Notes under the pieces: model-generated
Seen by the model: the letters and a program-made list of their open reading frames with translations, nothing else
The model's database searches: none
Told to the model about the DNA's origin: nothing
Shown: one piece after another, positions 6,598-12,038 of the stretch
Layout: each line of letters begins with the position of its first letter
How positions within the stretch are numbered: position 1 is the stretch's first letter
DNA from: Desulfobacteraceae bacterium
GTDB taxonomy: Bacteria; Desulfobacterota; Desulfobacteria; Desulfobacterales; Desulfobacteraceae
Assembly (NCBI GenBank): GCA_003354055.1
Contig: PIVQ01000157.1
Coordinates: 1-12,038 of the forward strand
Length of the DNA: 12,038 nucleotides
Direction of reading: 5' to 3'
Position numbers and translations under genes: made by a program

Positions 6598-6666
6598 ATC
6601 TGCCTCCGTAAAAAACTGGAAATAAAAGGAGGAAATGTATACTTCTCTCCGGATAATTTGGGGATG

Positions 6667-6695
6667 ATTATAAAAGGAGGGTCCGTTTTTGTCTG
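6667..6695 (-). promoter_or_regulatory. Candidate sigma-70 promoter for the 47-residue membrane protein
   Basis: Read on the minus strand, CAGACA (6695-6690) and TATAAT (6672-6667) are separated by 17 bases. The -10 is perfect and the -35 shares GACA with the consensus. Transcription would begin near 6660, leaving a leader of about 60 bases. Confidence 0.4.
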
Positions 6696-6772
6696 TTGAT
6701 CTTTTGTGGTATTTTGTTAAAAAATGTGACTGTCCCTAATTGCTTAGAATTTTATAGTATTTTGTTCGGTGC

Positions 6773-6802
6773 TTGACTTTTGGGGGTGTCAGACCTTAGT
6801 AT
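6773..6802 (+). promoter_or_regulatory. Candidate sigma-70 promoter of the zinc-ribbon gene
   Basis: TTGACT (6773-6778) and TAGTAT (6797-6802) are 18 bases apart, both close to consensus. A start near 6809 would produce a leader of about 80 bases containing the two-part stem-loop at 6813-6861. Confidence 0.5.
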
Positions 6803-6812
6803 GAACAATTCT

Positions 6813-6861
6813 GACAGCGGATAAGAAACCCTTCAGGTTTCATTCATAGCAAGCCGCTGTC
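6813..6861 (+). promoter_or_regulatory. Two-tier stem-loop in the 5' leader of the zinc-ribbon gene
   Basis: An outer 8-bp perfect stem, GACAGCGG (6813-6820) with CCGCTGTC (6854-6861), encloses an inner 6-bp perfect stem, GAAACC (6825-6830) with GGTTTC (6836-6841), closed by the pentaloop CTTCA. The unpaired stretch ATTCATAGCAAG lies between the stems on the 3' side. The structure begins a few bases after the predicted transcription start and ends about 20 bases before the GGAGG. No run of T follows, so it is not an intrinsic terminator. It may stabilise the mRNA or be a control element. No known riboswitch class is recognised. Confidence 0.5.
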
Positions 6862-6891
6862 TTTCACATTAAATTGCAAAGGAGGGAAATC

Positions 6892-7062
6892 ATGTCAGAA
6901 GCGTATTGTAAGGATTGCGGCGCTTCCCTGAAACCTCAGTCGGAAATATGTTATGTTTGCGGGTCGAATGCCGCTGCTGATTCGGACATTGAGCCTAAGT
7001 TAAATGAGGAATATCTGAGCGCCATCGACAACCAGGTTCCCGAGAACTATCCAGGCTATTAG
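6892..7062 (+). CDS. Small zinc-ribbon protein, 56 residues
   Basis: The protein opens with MSEAYCKDCGASLKPQS and has a CxxC-x11-CxxC pattern (C6, C9, C21 and C24 by my count), the zinc-ribbon form found at the N-terminus of many small or regulatory proteins. After the ribbon it is an acidic, polar tail ending in ENYPGY, with no membrane helix. The ATG at 6892 has a strong AAAGGAGGG just upstream. An in-frame start at 6874 is less likely because it lies before this site. The stop is nine bases from the convergent stop of the EamA gene. With only a ribbon and a short tail, it could bind nucleic acid, ribosome or a protein partner. The function is unknown. Confidence 0.75.
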   Translation: MSEAYCKDCGASLKPQSEICYVCGSNAAADSDIEPKLNEEYLSAIDNQVPENYPGY

Positions 7063-7071
7063 AGGTGGTCT

Positions 7072-7956
7072 TCAGGAACTGCCGGAAACCTTGTTGAGAG
7101 CCAGGCCACTGCCCAGGATGAGCAGGGCGCCCATGAAAAACTGCCAGGATACCGGATCATTAAGCAGAAATATTCCCACCATAGCTGTGAATACGGTTTC
7201 CGTAGACATGTATACCCCGCCCTCGAATCCCTTGCAGAAAAAGAATCCCTGATTCATCATAAGCTGGGCAATGGTTGAGCTGAGTATAATACCGGCGATC
7301 ATGATCCACTCCAGAGAAGTTTCCGGCAGTATTGGAGAGTAAATGCAGTAGGGCAGGGTGAGCAGGGTGCCTGTGGCACAGAAGTAAAGATAAATGACTA
7401 CCACCCCGTTGTGTTCTCTCAAGGAGCGGATCAAGGTTACGGTGAGCCCTGCAAAAAAGGCACCCATAATGGCCATGGCCTGTCCAAAGGTAGATCCTGT
7501 AAAACCAAAATCAAAGAGAATCGCTACCCCGATGATCAGGACAATCATACAGGCGGCCTGCTTTATATTGATCCCTTCCTTATAGATCATCAGTCCGAAA
7601 ACAGCGGCAAAAACCGGATAGGCGTAAAAGAGAACAGATGCCGTTGACATGGGCAGGATACGCAATGAGGTTATGGCCCCCAGAAAGGCCAGGGAGCCGG
7701 TACAGCCCCTGAAGATCAACAGGGGGATATTATGACCCCTGAATGGATTTTTCCCTTTGGATGAAAAAGTCAGCAGAAGCAGCATACCGCCGGCGCATCG
7801 GATGAATCCAAAATGCCAGACCGTATATTGCTCCGGCATGAGCTTGACCAGAACGCTCATCAGGGTAAAGAGCAAAGCTGCCCCCAGCATATACAAAGGA
7901 CCGGCAACCCTGGTGGCGGGTATGATTGATTTTATTTTTTGTGATAATGCTTCCAT
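7072..7956 (-). CDS. EamA/DMT-superfamily transporter (exporter-like)
   Basis: An inner-membrane protein of the drug/metabolite transporter superfamily, which exports amino acids, metabolites or other small molecules. About 10 transmembrane helices are expected. The two EamA halves are visible: the first begins GPLYMLGAALLFTLMSVLVKLMPEQ, the second begins near TFGQAMAIMGAFFAGLTVTLIRSL. The segment STASVLFYAYPVFAAVFGLMIYKEG in the first half and STETVFTAMVGIFLLNDPVS in the second are the conserved EamA hairpins near helices 3-4 and 8-9. I chose the ATG at 7956 because GAGG lies eight bases upstream. An in-frame ATG at 7989 would add 11 polar residues and has no Shine-Dalgarno. It is divergent from the DUF3795 gene, with about 108 bases between starts. 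The substrate is not predictable. Confidence 0.88.
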   Translation of the reverse strand: MEALSQKIKSIIPATRVAGPLYMLGAALLFTLMSVLVKLMPEQYTVWHFGFIRCAGGMLLLLTFSSKGKNPFRGHNIPLLIFRGCTGSLAFLGAITSLRILPMSTASVLFYAYPVFAAVFGLMIYKEGINIKQAACMIVLIIGVAILFDFGFTGSTFGQAMAIMGAFFAGLTVTLIRSLREHNGVVVIYLYFCATGTLLTLPYCIYSPILPETSLEWIMIAGIILSSTIAQLMMNQGFFFCKGFEGGVYMSTETVFTAMVGIFLLNDPVSWQFFMGALLILGSGLALNKVSGSS

Positions 7957-8064
7957 GTTCAAAACCTCGATCGTTGAAAATCTTTCCATATCATTGGTGG
8001 TGTGAATTCACAACCCGGGATAGGGAGTATAAATCCTTTTCCCTCATCTGAAAGGAAATAAACC

Positions 8065-8415
8065 ATGGAAAAAATGATTGCCAATTGCGGCCTTGTCTGC
8101 ACGAGCTGCCCTACATATTTAGCTACATTAAATGACGATGATGACGCCCGGGCAAAAACAGCCAAATTTTATAATGAAAAATTCGGGTTTGATTGTAGCC
8201 CGGAAGATATCAATTGCGACGGCTGCCTGTCTGAGGGCGGCAGACTGATCGCATATTGCGCAGACTGCGAGATTAGAAAATGTTGCAGGGAAAAAAATAT
8301 CGATAATTGTGCGGTATGTAAAGACCAGCCCTGCGACCATCTCAAAAAATTCCATGAGTTTGCACCGGAGGCAAAAATGGTCTTTGAGAAATTGGTGGCT
8401 AAGGATCGGCTTTAA
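8065..8415 (+). CDS. Cysteine-rich DUF3795 protein
   Basis: A 116-residue soluble protein with 13 cysteines. Positions by count are C8, C12, C15, C44, C51, C54, C65, C68, C73, C74, C82, C85 and C90. The N-terminal IANCGLVCTSCPTYLAT and the pairs CDGC, CADC, CAVC fit DUF3795, a family of likely metal-binding proteins common in strict anaerobes and of unknown function. The density of cysteines suggests zinc or Fe-S clusters. The ATG at 8065 has AGGA 11 bases upstream. The last codons and the stop (K-D-R-L-stop, from about 8401) come from palindromic repeat copy 2, so the natural C-terminus may have been altered by its insertion. It is convergent with the truncated DUF2284 gene. Confidence 0.82.
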   Translation: MEKMIANCGLVCTSCPTYLATLNDDDDARAKTAKFYNEKFGFDCSPEDINCDGCLSEGGRLIAYCADCEIRKCCREKNIDNCAVCKDQPCDHLKKFHEFAPEAKMVFEKLVAKDRL

Positions 8416-8502
8416 AATTACTTGATCTTTTGTTTTCAAAATACCCAGTCTCTTAAGGGGTTTGGGAAACAATTTAGATCAAGTTATTTTGTAACGATTC
8501 CT
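8399..8502. repeat. 104-bp imperfect palindromic repeat, copy 2
   Basis: This is the second copy of the element at 432-535, same orientation, about seven substitutions and no gaps by hand alignment. Internal fold: CTAAGGATCG at the left end pairs with CGATTCCTAAG at the right, with long AT-rich arms between. The left end lies inside the DUF3795 frame and supplies its stop codon. The right end (CCTAAGG to 8506) stops directly before the TCA stop codon (8507-8509) of the minus-strand DUF2284 remnant. With both genes convergent, the hairpin may also act as a bidirectional transcription barrier, though no clear T-run exists. Confidence 0.85.
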
Positions 8503-8506
8503 AAGG

Positions 8507-8854
8507 TCAACGGATAAGGACCAGCCCGTATACACCGGCAGTTTCTGAAGCCGGCGTGCCTTTTCCCAGTGGCTCCGCATCCCATCCGGCAGCATTAATC
8601 AGTTTTCCCACATTGATGCCAAAGCCGGACATGGAGGGCCTTGCCGTATCCGGATGTCTGCAGATGGCTTTCTTTAAGAGCCGTTTGCACTTGGGTTTAT
8701 CATGGCAGAAAATTGTTTTGCATGAGCCGCCGGCAAAGGCACGGGCCCGGGTAAACCCAAGAGCATTGGCCTGGCTTTCCACAAAGGCCGCAGTGCCGTG
8801 GAGCAATTCAAAAATATGTCGGCGTTCAATGAGGTTATTTGATACCAACGGCAC
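8507..8854 (-). pseudogene. 5'-truncated DUF2284 metal-binding protein gene
   Basis: The minus-strand frame reads IFELLHGTAAFVESQANALG, then RAFAGGSCK, a cysteine region (CHDKPKC), then ICRHPDTARPSMSGFGINV and closing YGLVLIR. This matches the C-terminal half of DUF2284 predicted metal-binding proteins, including GGSC and CRHP-x2-ARPSM. The N-terminal half, which in the family carries a cysteine cluster and a YGxxxxCPP-type motif, is missing. Upstream of about 8834 the frame runs inside the end of the methyltransferase gene in another reading frame, so that part is not homologous. A GTG at 8854 could start a 115-residue product, but it has no good ribosome binding site. I therefore call it a decayed gene. 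A translated short C-terminal domain cannot be excluded. Confidence 0.7.
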
Positions 8855-9458
8855 AATGGCCAGTGTAATCGTCCTCTTTTTTATCCAGGATTTCCGTCCG
8901 GGTAAATACTTTAGATAAAAGTTTGGCCACAGCCTGTGGAGTGTAATGGGTAAACACGTCATGGTCTATCTTCATTTTTTCCATATCAGCCTTCCCGACA
9001 AAGCCGATAACGAGCCTGCCCCCGGGTTTGAGGATATTGTGAATTTTTGCCAGAGTCCGGTCCGGATCTGCCCAGAAATAAAGGGTGTTGACCGTGAAAA
9101 CACAATCAAATGAATCCTGTGCAAATTCTGCTGTATCAAAATTCCCAAGCCTTAGATCTGCCCGGCCGGTCCGTATATGTGCTTTGTTCCTTTTCCGGGC
9201 CATGGCTGCCATGGTCTTAGAAAAATCAATGCCGTGGATACAACCGGTATCCATTTGATTTGCCAGGTCTTTGGTAAGAAATCCAGTACCATAACCGATT
9301 TCCAGGGCCTGTTCATGTCCCTGAACGTTCAGAGTCTGCTTCACAAAATCATTGAGCAGCACATTGCCCTTATCAAATACCCGTGACATGAAAAAACGAC
9401 CGAACAGGCCTTTGGGCTGCCTGGCCTGGCGTGAAAAAAAACTGGTAAAATTCATCAT
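8835..9458 (-). CDS. Class I SAM-dependent methyltransferase
   Basis: A 207-residue cytosolic methyltransferase of the Rossmann type. Motif I is ALEIGYGTGF (residues 51-60), the acidic residue closing the second strand is D78 in HGIDFS, and motif IV/post-I appears as FDCVFTVNTLYFW. The LKPGGRLVIGFVGK loop is the usual strand 5 region. The nearest general type is the Methyltransf_11/UbiE-like fold. The substrate cannot be read from the sequence. Tandem ATGs (9458 and 9455) follow AAAGGA. Its end, TGHCAVGIK, looks complete, so the truncation of the next gene did not affect it. It overlaps the open frame of the DUF2284 remnant by a few codons. It diverges from the second EamA gene across a gap of about 200 bases. 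Confidence 0.88.
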   Translation of the reverse strand: MMNFTSFFSRQARQPKGLFGRFFMSRVFDKGNVLLNDFVKQTLNVQGHEQALEIGYGTGFLTKDLANQMDTGCIHGIDFSKTMAAMARKRNKAHIRTGRADLRLGNFDTAEFAQDSFDCVFTVNTLYFWADPDRTLAKIHNILKPGGRLVIGFVGKADMEKMKIDHDVFTHYTPQAVAKLLSKVFTRTEILDKKEDDYTGHCAVGIK

Positions 9459-9547
9459 TTATATCCTTTGTTTCAATCTGATTATCAACGTCTTCTAGTA
9501 ATGAAACGTATTAAAGCATATAGCGTATGAAAATTCATCACCCATTT

Positions 9548-9588
9548 GGGGGAGAGTGTGAAAAAATATTCTGTCCCCCTTTTTTTTT
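9548..9588 (+). terminator. Candidate intrinsic terminator in the methyltransferase-eamA gap
   Basis: GGGGGA (9548-9553) pairs with TCCCCC (9574-9579), with a 20-base loop, and nine T follow directly (9580-9588). The stem is short and the loop long, so strength is doubtful. No plus-strand gene ends just before it, so it may block read-through or antisense transcription into the second EamA gene. Confidence 0.4.
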
Positions 9589-9612
9589 CTCTCATCTGTT
9601 ACTGGCACAGGG

Positions 9613-9640
9613 CTGCCGGTATGTTGCATAATCCCGGCAG
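9613..9640. promoter_or_regulatory. 7-bp inverted repeat overlapping the -35 box (possible operator)
   Basis: CTGCCGG (9613-9619) and CCGGCAG (9634-9640) are perfect reverse complements with a 14-base centre that contains the -35 box. The position is typical of a repressor site. No regulator gene is nearby. Confidence 0.35.
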
Positions 9641-9651
9641 ATTAGTATAAT
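9624..9651 (+). promoter_or_regulatory. Candidate sigma-70 promoter of the second EamA gene
   Basis: TTGCAT (9624-9629) and a perfect TATAAT (9646-9651) are 16 bases apart. Transcription would start near 9658, just after the upstream TTG at 9656. This favours the TTG at 9677 as the start codon. Confidence 0.55.
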
Positions 9652-9676
9652 TCGGTTGCAGATAGGGGGAAATGAA

Positions 9677-10603
9677 TTGGAAACAACACAGGATAATGCA
9701 TCGCAACAGATCATCCGGGGCTATCTGTTTGCCCTGGCTGCAACAGCCATATGGTCGGGGAACTTTATTGTGGCCAGGGGATTAAGTGAGCATATCCCGC
9801 CGGTAAGCCTGGCTTTTTACCGGTGGCTGACCGCTGTGCTGGTCTTTACCCCTTTTGCCCTTAAGGGTCTGGTCCGGGAATGGGTATCTGTCAGGAAGCA
9901 TCTATGGTATTTTAGTATTACCTCTTTTTTAGGGGTTACCTGTTTTAATACCTTTATCTATATTGCAGGCCATACAACAACAGCCACAAACCTGGCGTTA
10001 ATTGCCATTTCATTTCCGGTATTTATCATTCTTCTGGGCAGGATTTTCTTTAAAGAAGTCGTGTCTCCGGGAAAACTGTTTGGTGTTGCCCTGGTGCTTC
10101 TCGGGGTGATCTGCCTGATAACCCGTGGAGAATTGTCCTCTCTGAAAGAGATTTCATTTACCAGGGGAGATTTGTGGATGCTGGCGGCATCCGTTATTTT
10201 TGCGGTTTACAGCATTCTGCTTAAAAATAAACCCGCTGATATTTCATTATTCAGTCTTCAATTTACCTGTTTTATTCTGGGGCTCGCTTTTTTACTCCCC
10301 TTTTATCTCTGGGAACAGATCGGCATCCAGGATGCCCTATTAACATGGACCACGGTTCCGGCCATTCTTTATGTGGGTATCTTTGCCTCTCTGACGGCCT
10401 TTTTATTCTGGAATCGGGCCATCGTTATTCTGGGGCCGTCCAGAGCCGGTATGGTTTACTATACCCTGCCGCTGTTCAGCGGTGCCCTGGGGGTGCTTTT
10501 TCTGGGGGAGACCCTGAGTCTCATTCACCTGGTCAGTCTGCTTCTGATTATCAGCGGCATTTTGTTTACCAATCAGGCTGACAGAAGAAAAAATGGAAAA
10601 TAA
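9677..10603 (+). CDS. EamA/DMT-superfamily transporter, second copy type
   Basis: A 10-helix inner-membrane exporter of the drug/metabolite transporter superfamily with two EamA repeats. The first repeat begins RGYLFALAATAIWSGNFIVA, where AIWSGNFIVARGL is the typical EamA helix 1. The second begins near RGDLWMLAASVIFAVYSILL. Conserved hairpins are TTTATNLALIAISFPVFIIL and GPSRAGMVYYTLPLFSGALG, followed by FLGETLSLIH. No ATG is in frame at the 5' end. TTG at 9677 follows AGGGGGA with six bases between and lies after the predicted transcription start, so it is preferred over the in-frame TTG at 9656, giving 308 residues. It is clearly different in sequence from the EamA gene at 7072-7956, so they are separate family members, not a recent duplication. 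The substrate is unknown. Confidence 0.88.
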   Translation: METTQDNASQQIIRGYLFALAATAIWSGNFIVARGLSEHIPPVSLAFYRWLTAVLVFTPFALKGLVREWVSVRKHLWYFSITSFLGVTCFNTFIYIAGHTTTATNLALIAISFPVFIILLGRIFFKEVVSPGKLFGVALVLLGVICLITRGELSSLKEISFTRGDLWMLAASVIFAVYSILLKNKPADISLFSLQFTCFILGLAFLLPFYLWEQIGIQDALLTWTTVPAILYVGIFASLTAFLFWNRAIVILGPSRAGMVYYTLPLFSGALGVLFLGETLSLIHLVSLLLIISGILFTNQADRRKNGK

Positions 10604-10701
10604 AAGCATCTTGCCGAGGATGGGGAAAAAAGGTACGCTATTTGCTTAGTCATCCTTCCTGAGGAGTGTGATTTTTCACTCTCAATTATTAAGGAGGCAC
10701 C

Positions 10702-12038
10702 ATGGCAGGATTTTCCATCTACCGGTTCAAAAGTCTGAAGGCAAGGCTCACAGCCTTGCTGCTGATCCCCGTTTGCATGCTCATGTTTATCGGCGGTACC
10801 CTGACATTTTTTTATACCCGGAATCTTATGGTGGATCAGTGGAATGAGTCTGCTGTGTTAAAACTTGCGCGAGCTGCCCATGATATTGAGATGCGGCTTA
10901 AAGCCCCGTTGAATTTGCTGAATGCATTGTTTGAGGCCGGTGGTCGGACCGCGGCCTCCCAGGAGGATATGGTCAGGGTTCTCAAGGCTGTGCCGGGAGT
11001 GATTGATGCGGTATATACATCGGCTGTCCAGGAAAATGCAGGATATGGGGAAAAGAGGATGGGAAGGTCGGGAAGTCTGGGGCAATCCCGTGGCAGGATG
11101 AATTTTCACAGGTCCAGAATTTCAGAGGTTTCCTCTCCTGCCTATGATTCTGCCCTGGGAAAGAAAACCGTAACTATGACCATGCTGCTTTCCGGCACTG
11201 ATGGAAAGACTCTGGGATCTTTGAAAATCATCATGGGGTTTGATTACCTTCTGGAAGATATTACCCGGCTGGGGTGGTGGCAGAGTGATCTTGCCTGCCT
11301 GATAACAAAAGAGGGCGGGTATCTGGCCCACACCAATATGACCATGACCGACAGGCAGTCTCTGGGTGACAACGGCGACCCCCTGGAACTGGCCATTTTA
11401 AAGGAACTGACTGAAAATAAATCCGGCACGGTCCAATCAAAGGAACATCCGCCTGAAATGATTGCCGGATTCTATACCCTTGATCAGGTGCCCTGGGTGG
11501 TGGTCCTGTTTGCAAAGGGGGATACGGTCTTAAGGCCGATTATTCTTTACCGGAACGCCTTTATTCTGGGCAGTTTATGTCTGGCCGGAATTATTTTGAT
11601 CCTGATCCGGTTTCATACCGGCCGGGTGATCAACGATATCGGTCTGATTTCGGACAAGGCCGACAAGGTTGCAAAGGGAAGGTACGGTACCCCCATATCG
11701 GTGCCGGGAAGAGATGAGATCAGTCAGTTGATGCGCTCCTATAACACCATGGTGCAAGGATTAAAGGAGCGGGATATCATAAGGGATTCCTTTGGACGGT
11801 ATGTGGATCCCAAGTTTGCAAAAACACTGATGGAAAGGCCTGATGCCGGAAAGCTGGGCGGTGAACGGCGCGAGGTCGTTATTCTGATGTCTGATATCCG
11901 GGGATTTACCCATCTGTCCGAATCTTTCAGCCCTGAAACCATCATTGAGGTGCTCAACCTCTATTTTTCCAGGATGATTTCCATTGTTCAAAATCATCAG
12001 GGTATCATTGTGGATTTTTTCGGGGATGCCATCCTGGT
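10702..12038 (+). CDS. Membrane-bound class III adenylate/guanylate cyclase (sensor-HAMP-cyclase), 3' end cut
   Basis: A signal-transduction enzyme that makes cAMP or cGMP from a nucleoside triphosphate in response to an extracytoplasmic signal. An ATG at 10702 follows AAGGAGG (10691-10697). TM1 spans about residues 16-38. A periplasmic sensor of roughly 245 residues follows, probably Cache-like (ends VPWVVVLFAKGD). TM2 is at about 286-304, then a HAMP domain (about 305-358, with PISVPGRDEISQLMRSYNTM). A linker GRYVDPKFAKTLM leads into the cyclase domain from about 385. The two metal-binding aspartates are D398 (MSDIRGFT) and D442 (FFGDA). The frame stays open to the window end at codon 445, so the purine-specificity residues lie outside and adenylate versus guanylate cannot be decided. 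A 5-bp hairpin (10664-10681) sits in the leader. Confidence 0.93.
   Translation, partial: MAGFSIYRFKSLKARLTALLLIPVCMLMFIGGTLTFFYTRNLMVDQWNESAVLKLARAAHDIEMRLKAPLNLLNALFEAGGRTAASQEDMVRVLKAVPGVIDAVYTSAVQENAGYGEKRMGRSGSLGQSRGRMNFHRSRISEVSSPAYDSALGKKTVTMTMLLSGTDGKTLGSLKIIMGFDYLLEDITRLGWWQSDLACLITKEGGYLAHTNMTMTDRQSLGDNGDPLELAILKELTENKSGTVQSKEHPPEMIAGFYTLDQVPWVVVLFAKGDTVLRPIILYRNAFILGSLCLAGIILILIRFHTGRVINDIGLISDKADKVAKGRYGTPISVPGRDEISQLMRSYNTMVQGLKERDIIRDSFGRYVDPKFAKTLMERPDAGKLGGERREVVILMSDIRGFTHLSESFSPETIIEVLNLYFSRMISIVQNHQGIIVDFFGDAIL

Noticed and set aside
6635..6667. Ten-codon plus-strand ORF after AAAGGAGG
   Set aside because: It is too short to judge. The purine-rich string occurs twice nearby and the region is better explained as leader/promoter of the minus-strand small gene.
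6696..6707. TTGATCTTTTGT, shared with the arm of the 104-bp repeat
   Set aside because: Similarity ends after 12 bases, with no palindrome or ends of the element, so chance in AT-rich sequence is the simplest reading.
1..12038. CRISPR array, toxin-antitoxin pair, phage or insertion-sequence transposase
   Set aside because: No regularly spaced repeats, no transposase or integrase motifs and no typical toxin or antitoxin pair were found. The two hairpin repeat families are the only mobile-like signals.

Overview
The window looks like chromosomal DNA of a Gram-negative bacterium, most likely a Desulfobacterota sulfate reducer of the Desulfobacteraceae type. This is an inference from gene style: a cysteine-rich DUF3795 protein, a DUF2284 metal-binding remnant, a lipoprotein signal, a sensory class III cyclase and large palindromic intergenic repeats. 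No marker gene is present to settle taxonomy. There is no rRNA, tRNA, CRISPR array, transposase or phage gene. Most of it is ordinary housekeeping or accessory chromosome.

Layout, left to right. (1) 1-3103, minus strand: a probable operon read right to left as Ski2-like DEAD/DEAH helicase, ridA, then the start of ettA, which runs off the left edge. (2) 3104-3421: divergent gap. (3) 3422-4054, plus: a small lipoprotein. It converges on a minus-strand pair of Mth938-domain protein followed by a NUDIX hydrolase with an N-terminal zinc ribbon (4134-5065). (4) 5083-5210: a 128-bp imperfect palindrome just upstream of that pair, then a poorly coding stretch. (5) 5577-6371, plus: an MBL-fold hydrolase with an unusually spaced metal motif. 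(6) 6454-6597, minus: a 47-residue membrane protein. It diverges from a 56-residue zinc-ribbon protein (6892-7062, plus) that has a promoter and a structured leader. (7) 7072-7956, minus: an EamA/DMT exporter, divergent from the DUF3795 protein (8065-8415, plus). (8) 8507-9458, minus: a SAM methyltransferase followed by a 5'-truncated DUF2284 gene. (9) 9677-10603, plus: a second EamA/DMT exporter with a clear promoter and a probable TTG start. (10) 10702 to the right edge, plus: a membrane-bound class III adenylate/guanylate cyclase (sensor, HAMP, cyclase), cut off by the window.

The most notable non-coding signal is a 104-bp imperfect palindrome present twice in the same orientation, at 432-535 and 8399-8502, with about 93% identity by my hand alignment. 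One copy lies between ridA and ettA. The other supplies the last codons and stop of the DUF3795 gene and ends four bases before the stop codon of the truncated DUF2284 gene. The unrelated 128-bp palindrome at 5083-5210 shows that at least two hairpin-repeat families live here. I see no convincing new multi-gene system. The best leads are the repeats, the unlisted small membrane protein, the structured leader of the zinc-ribbon gene and the variant metal motif of the MBL protein.
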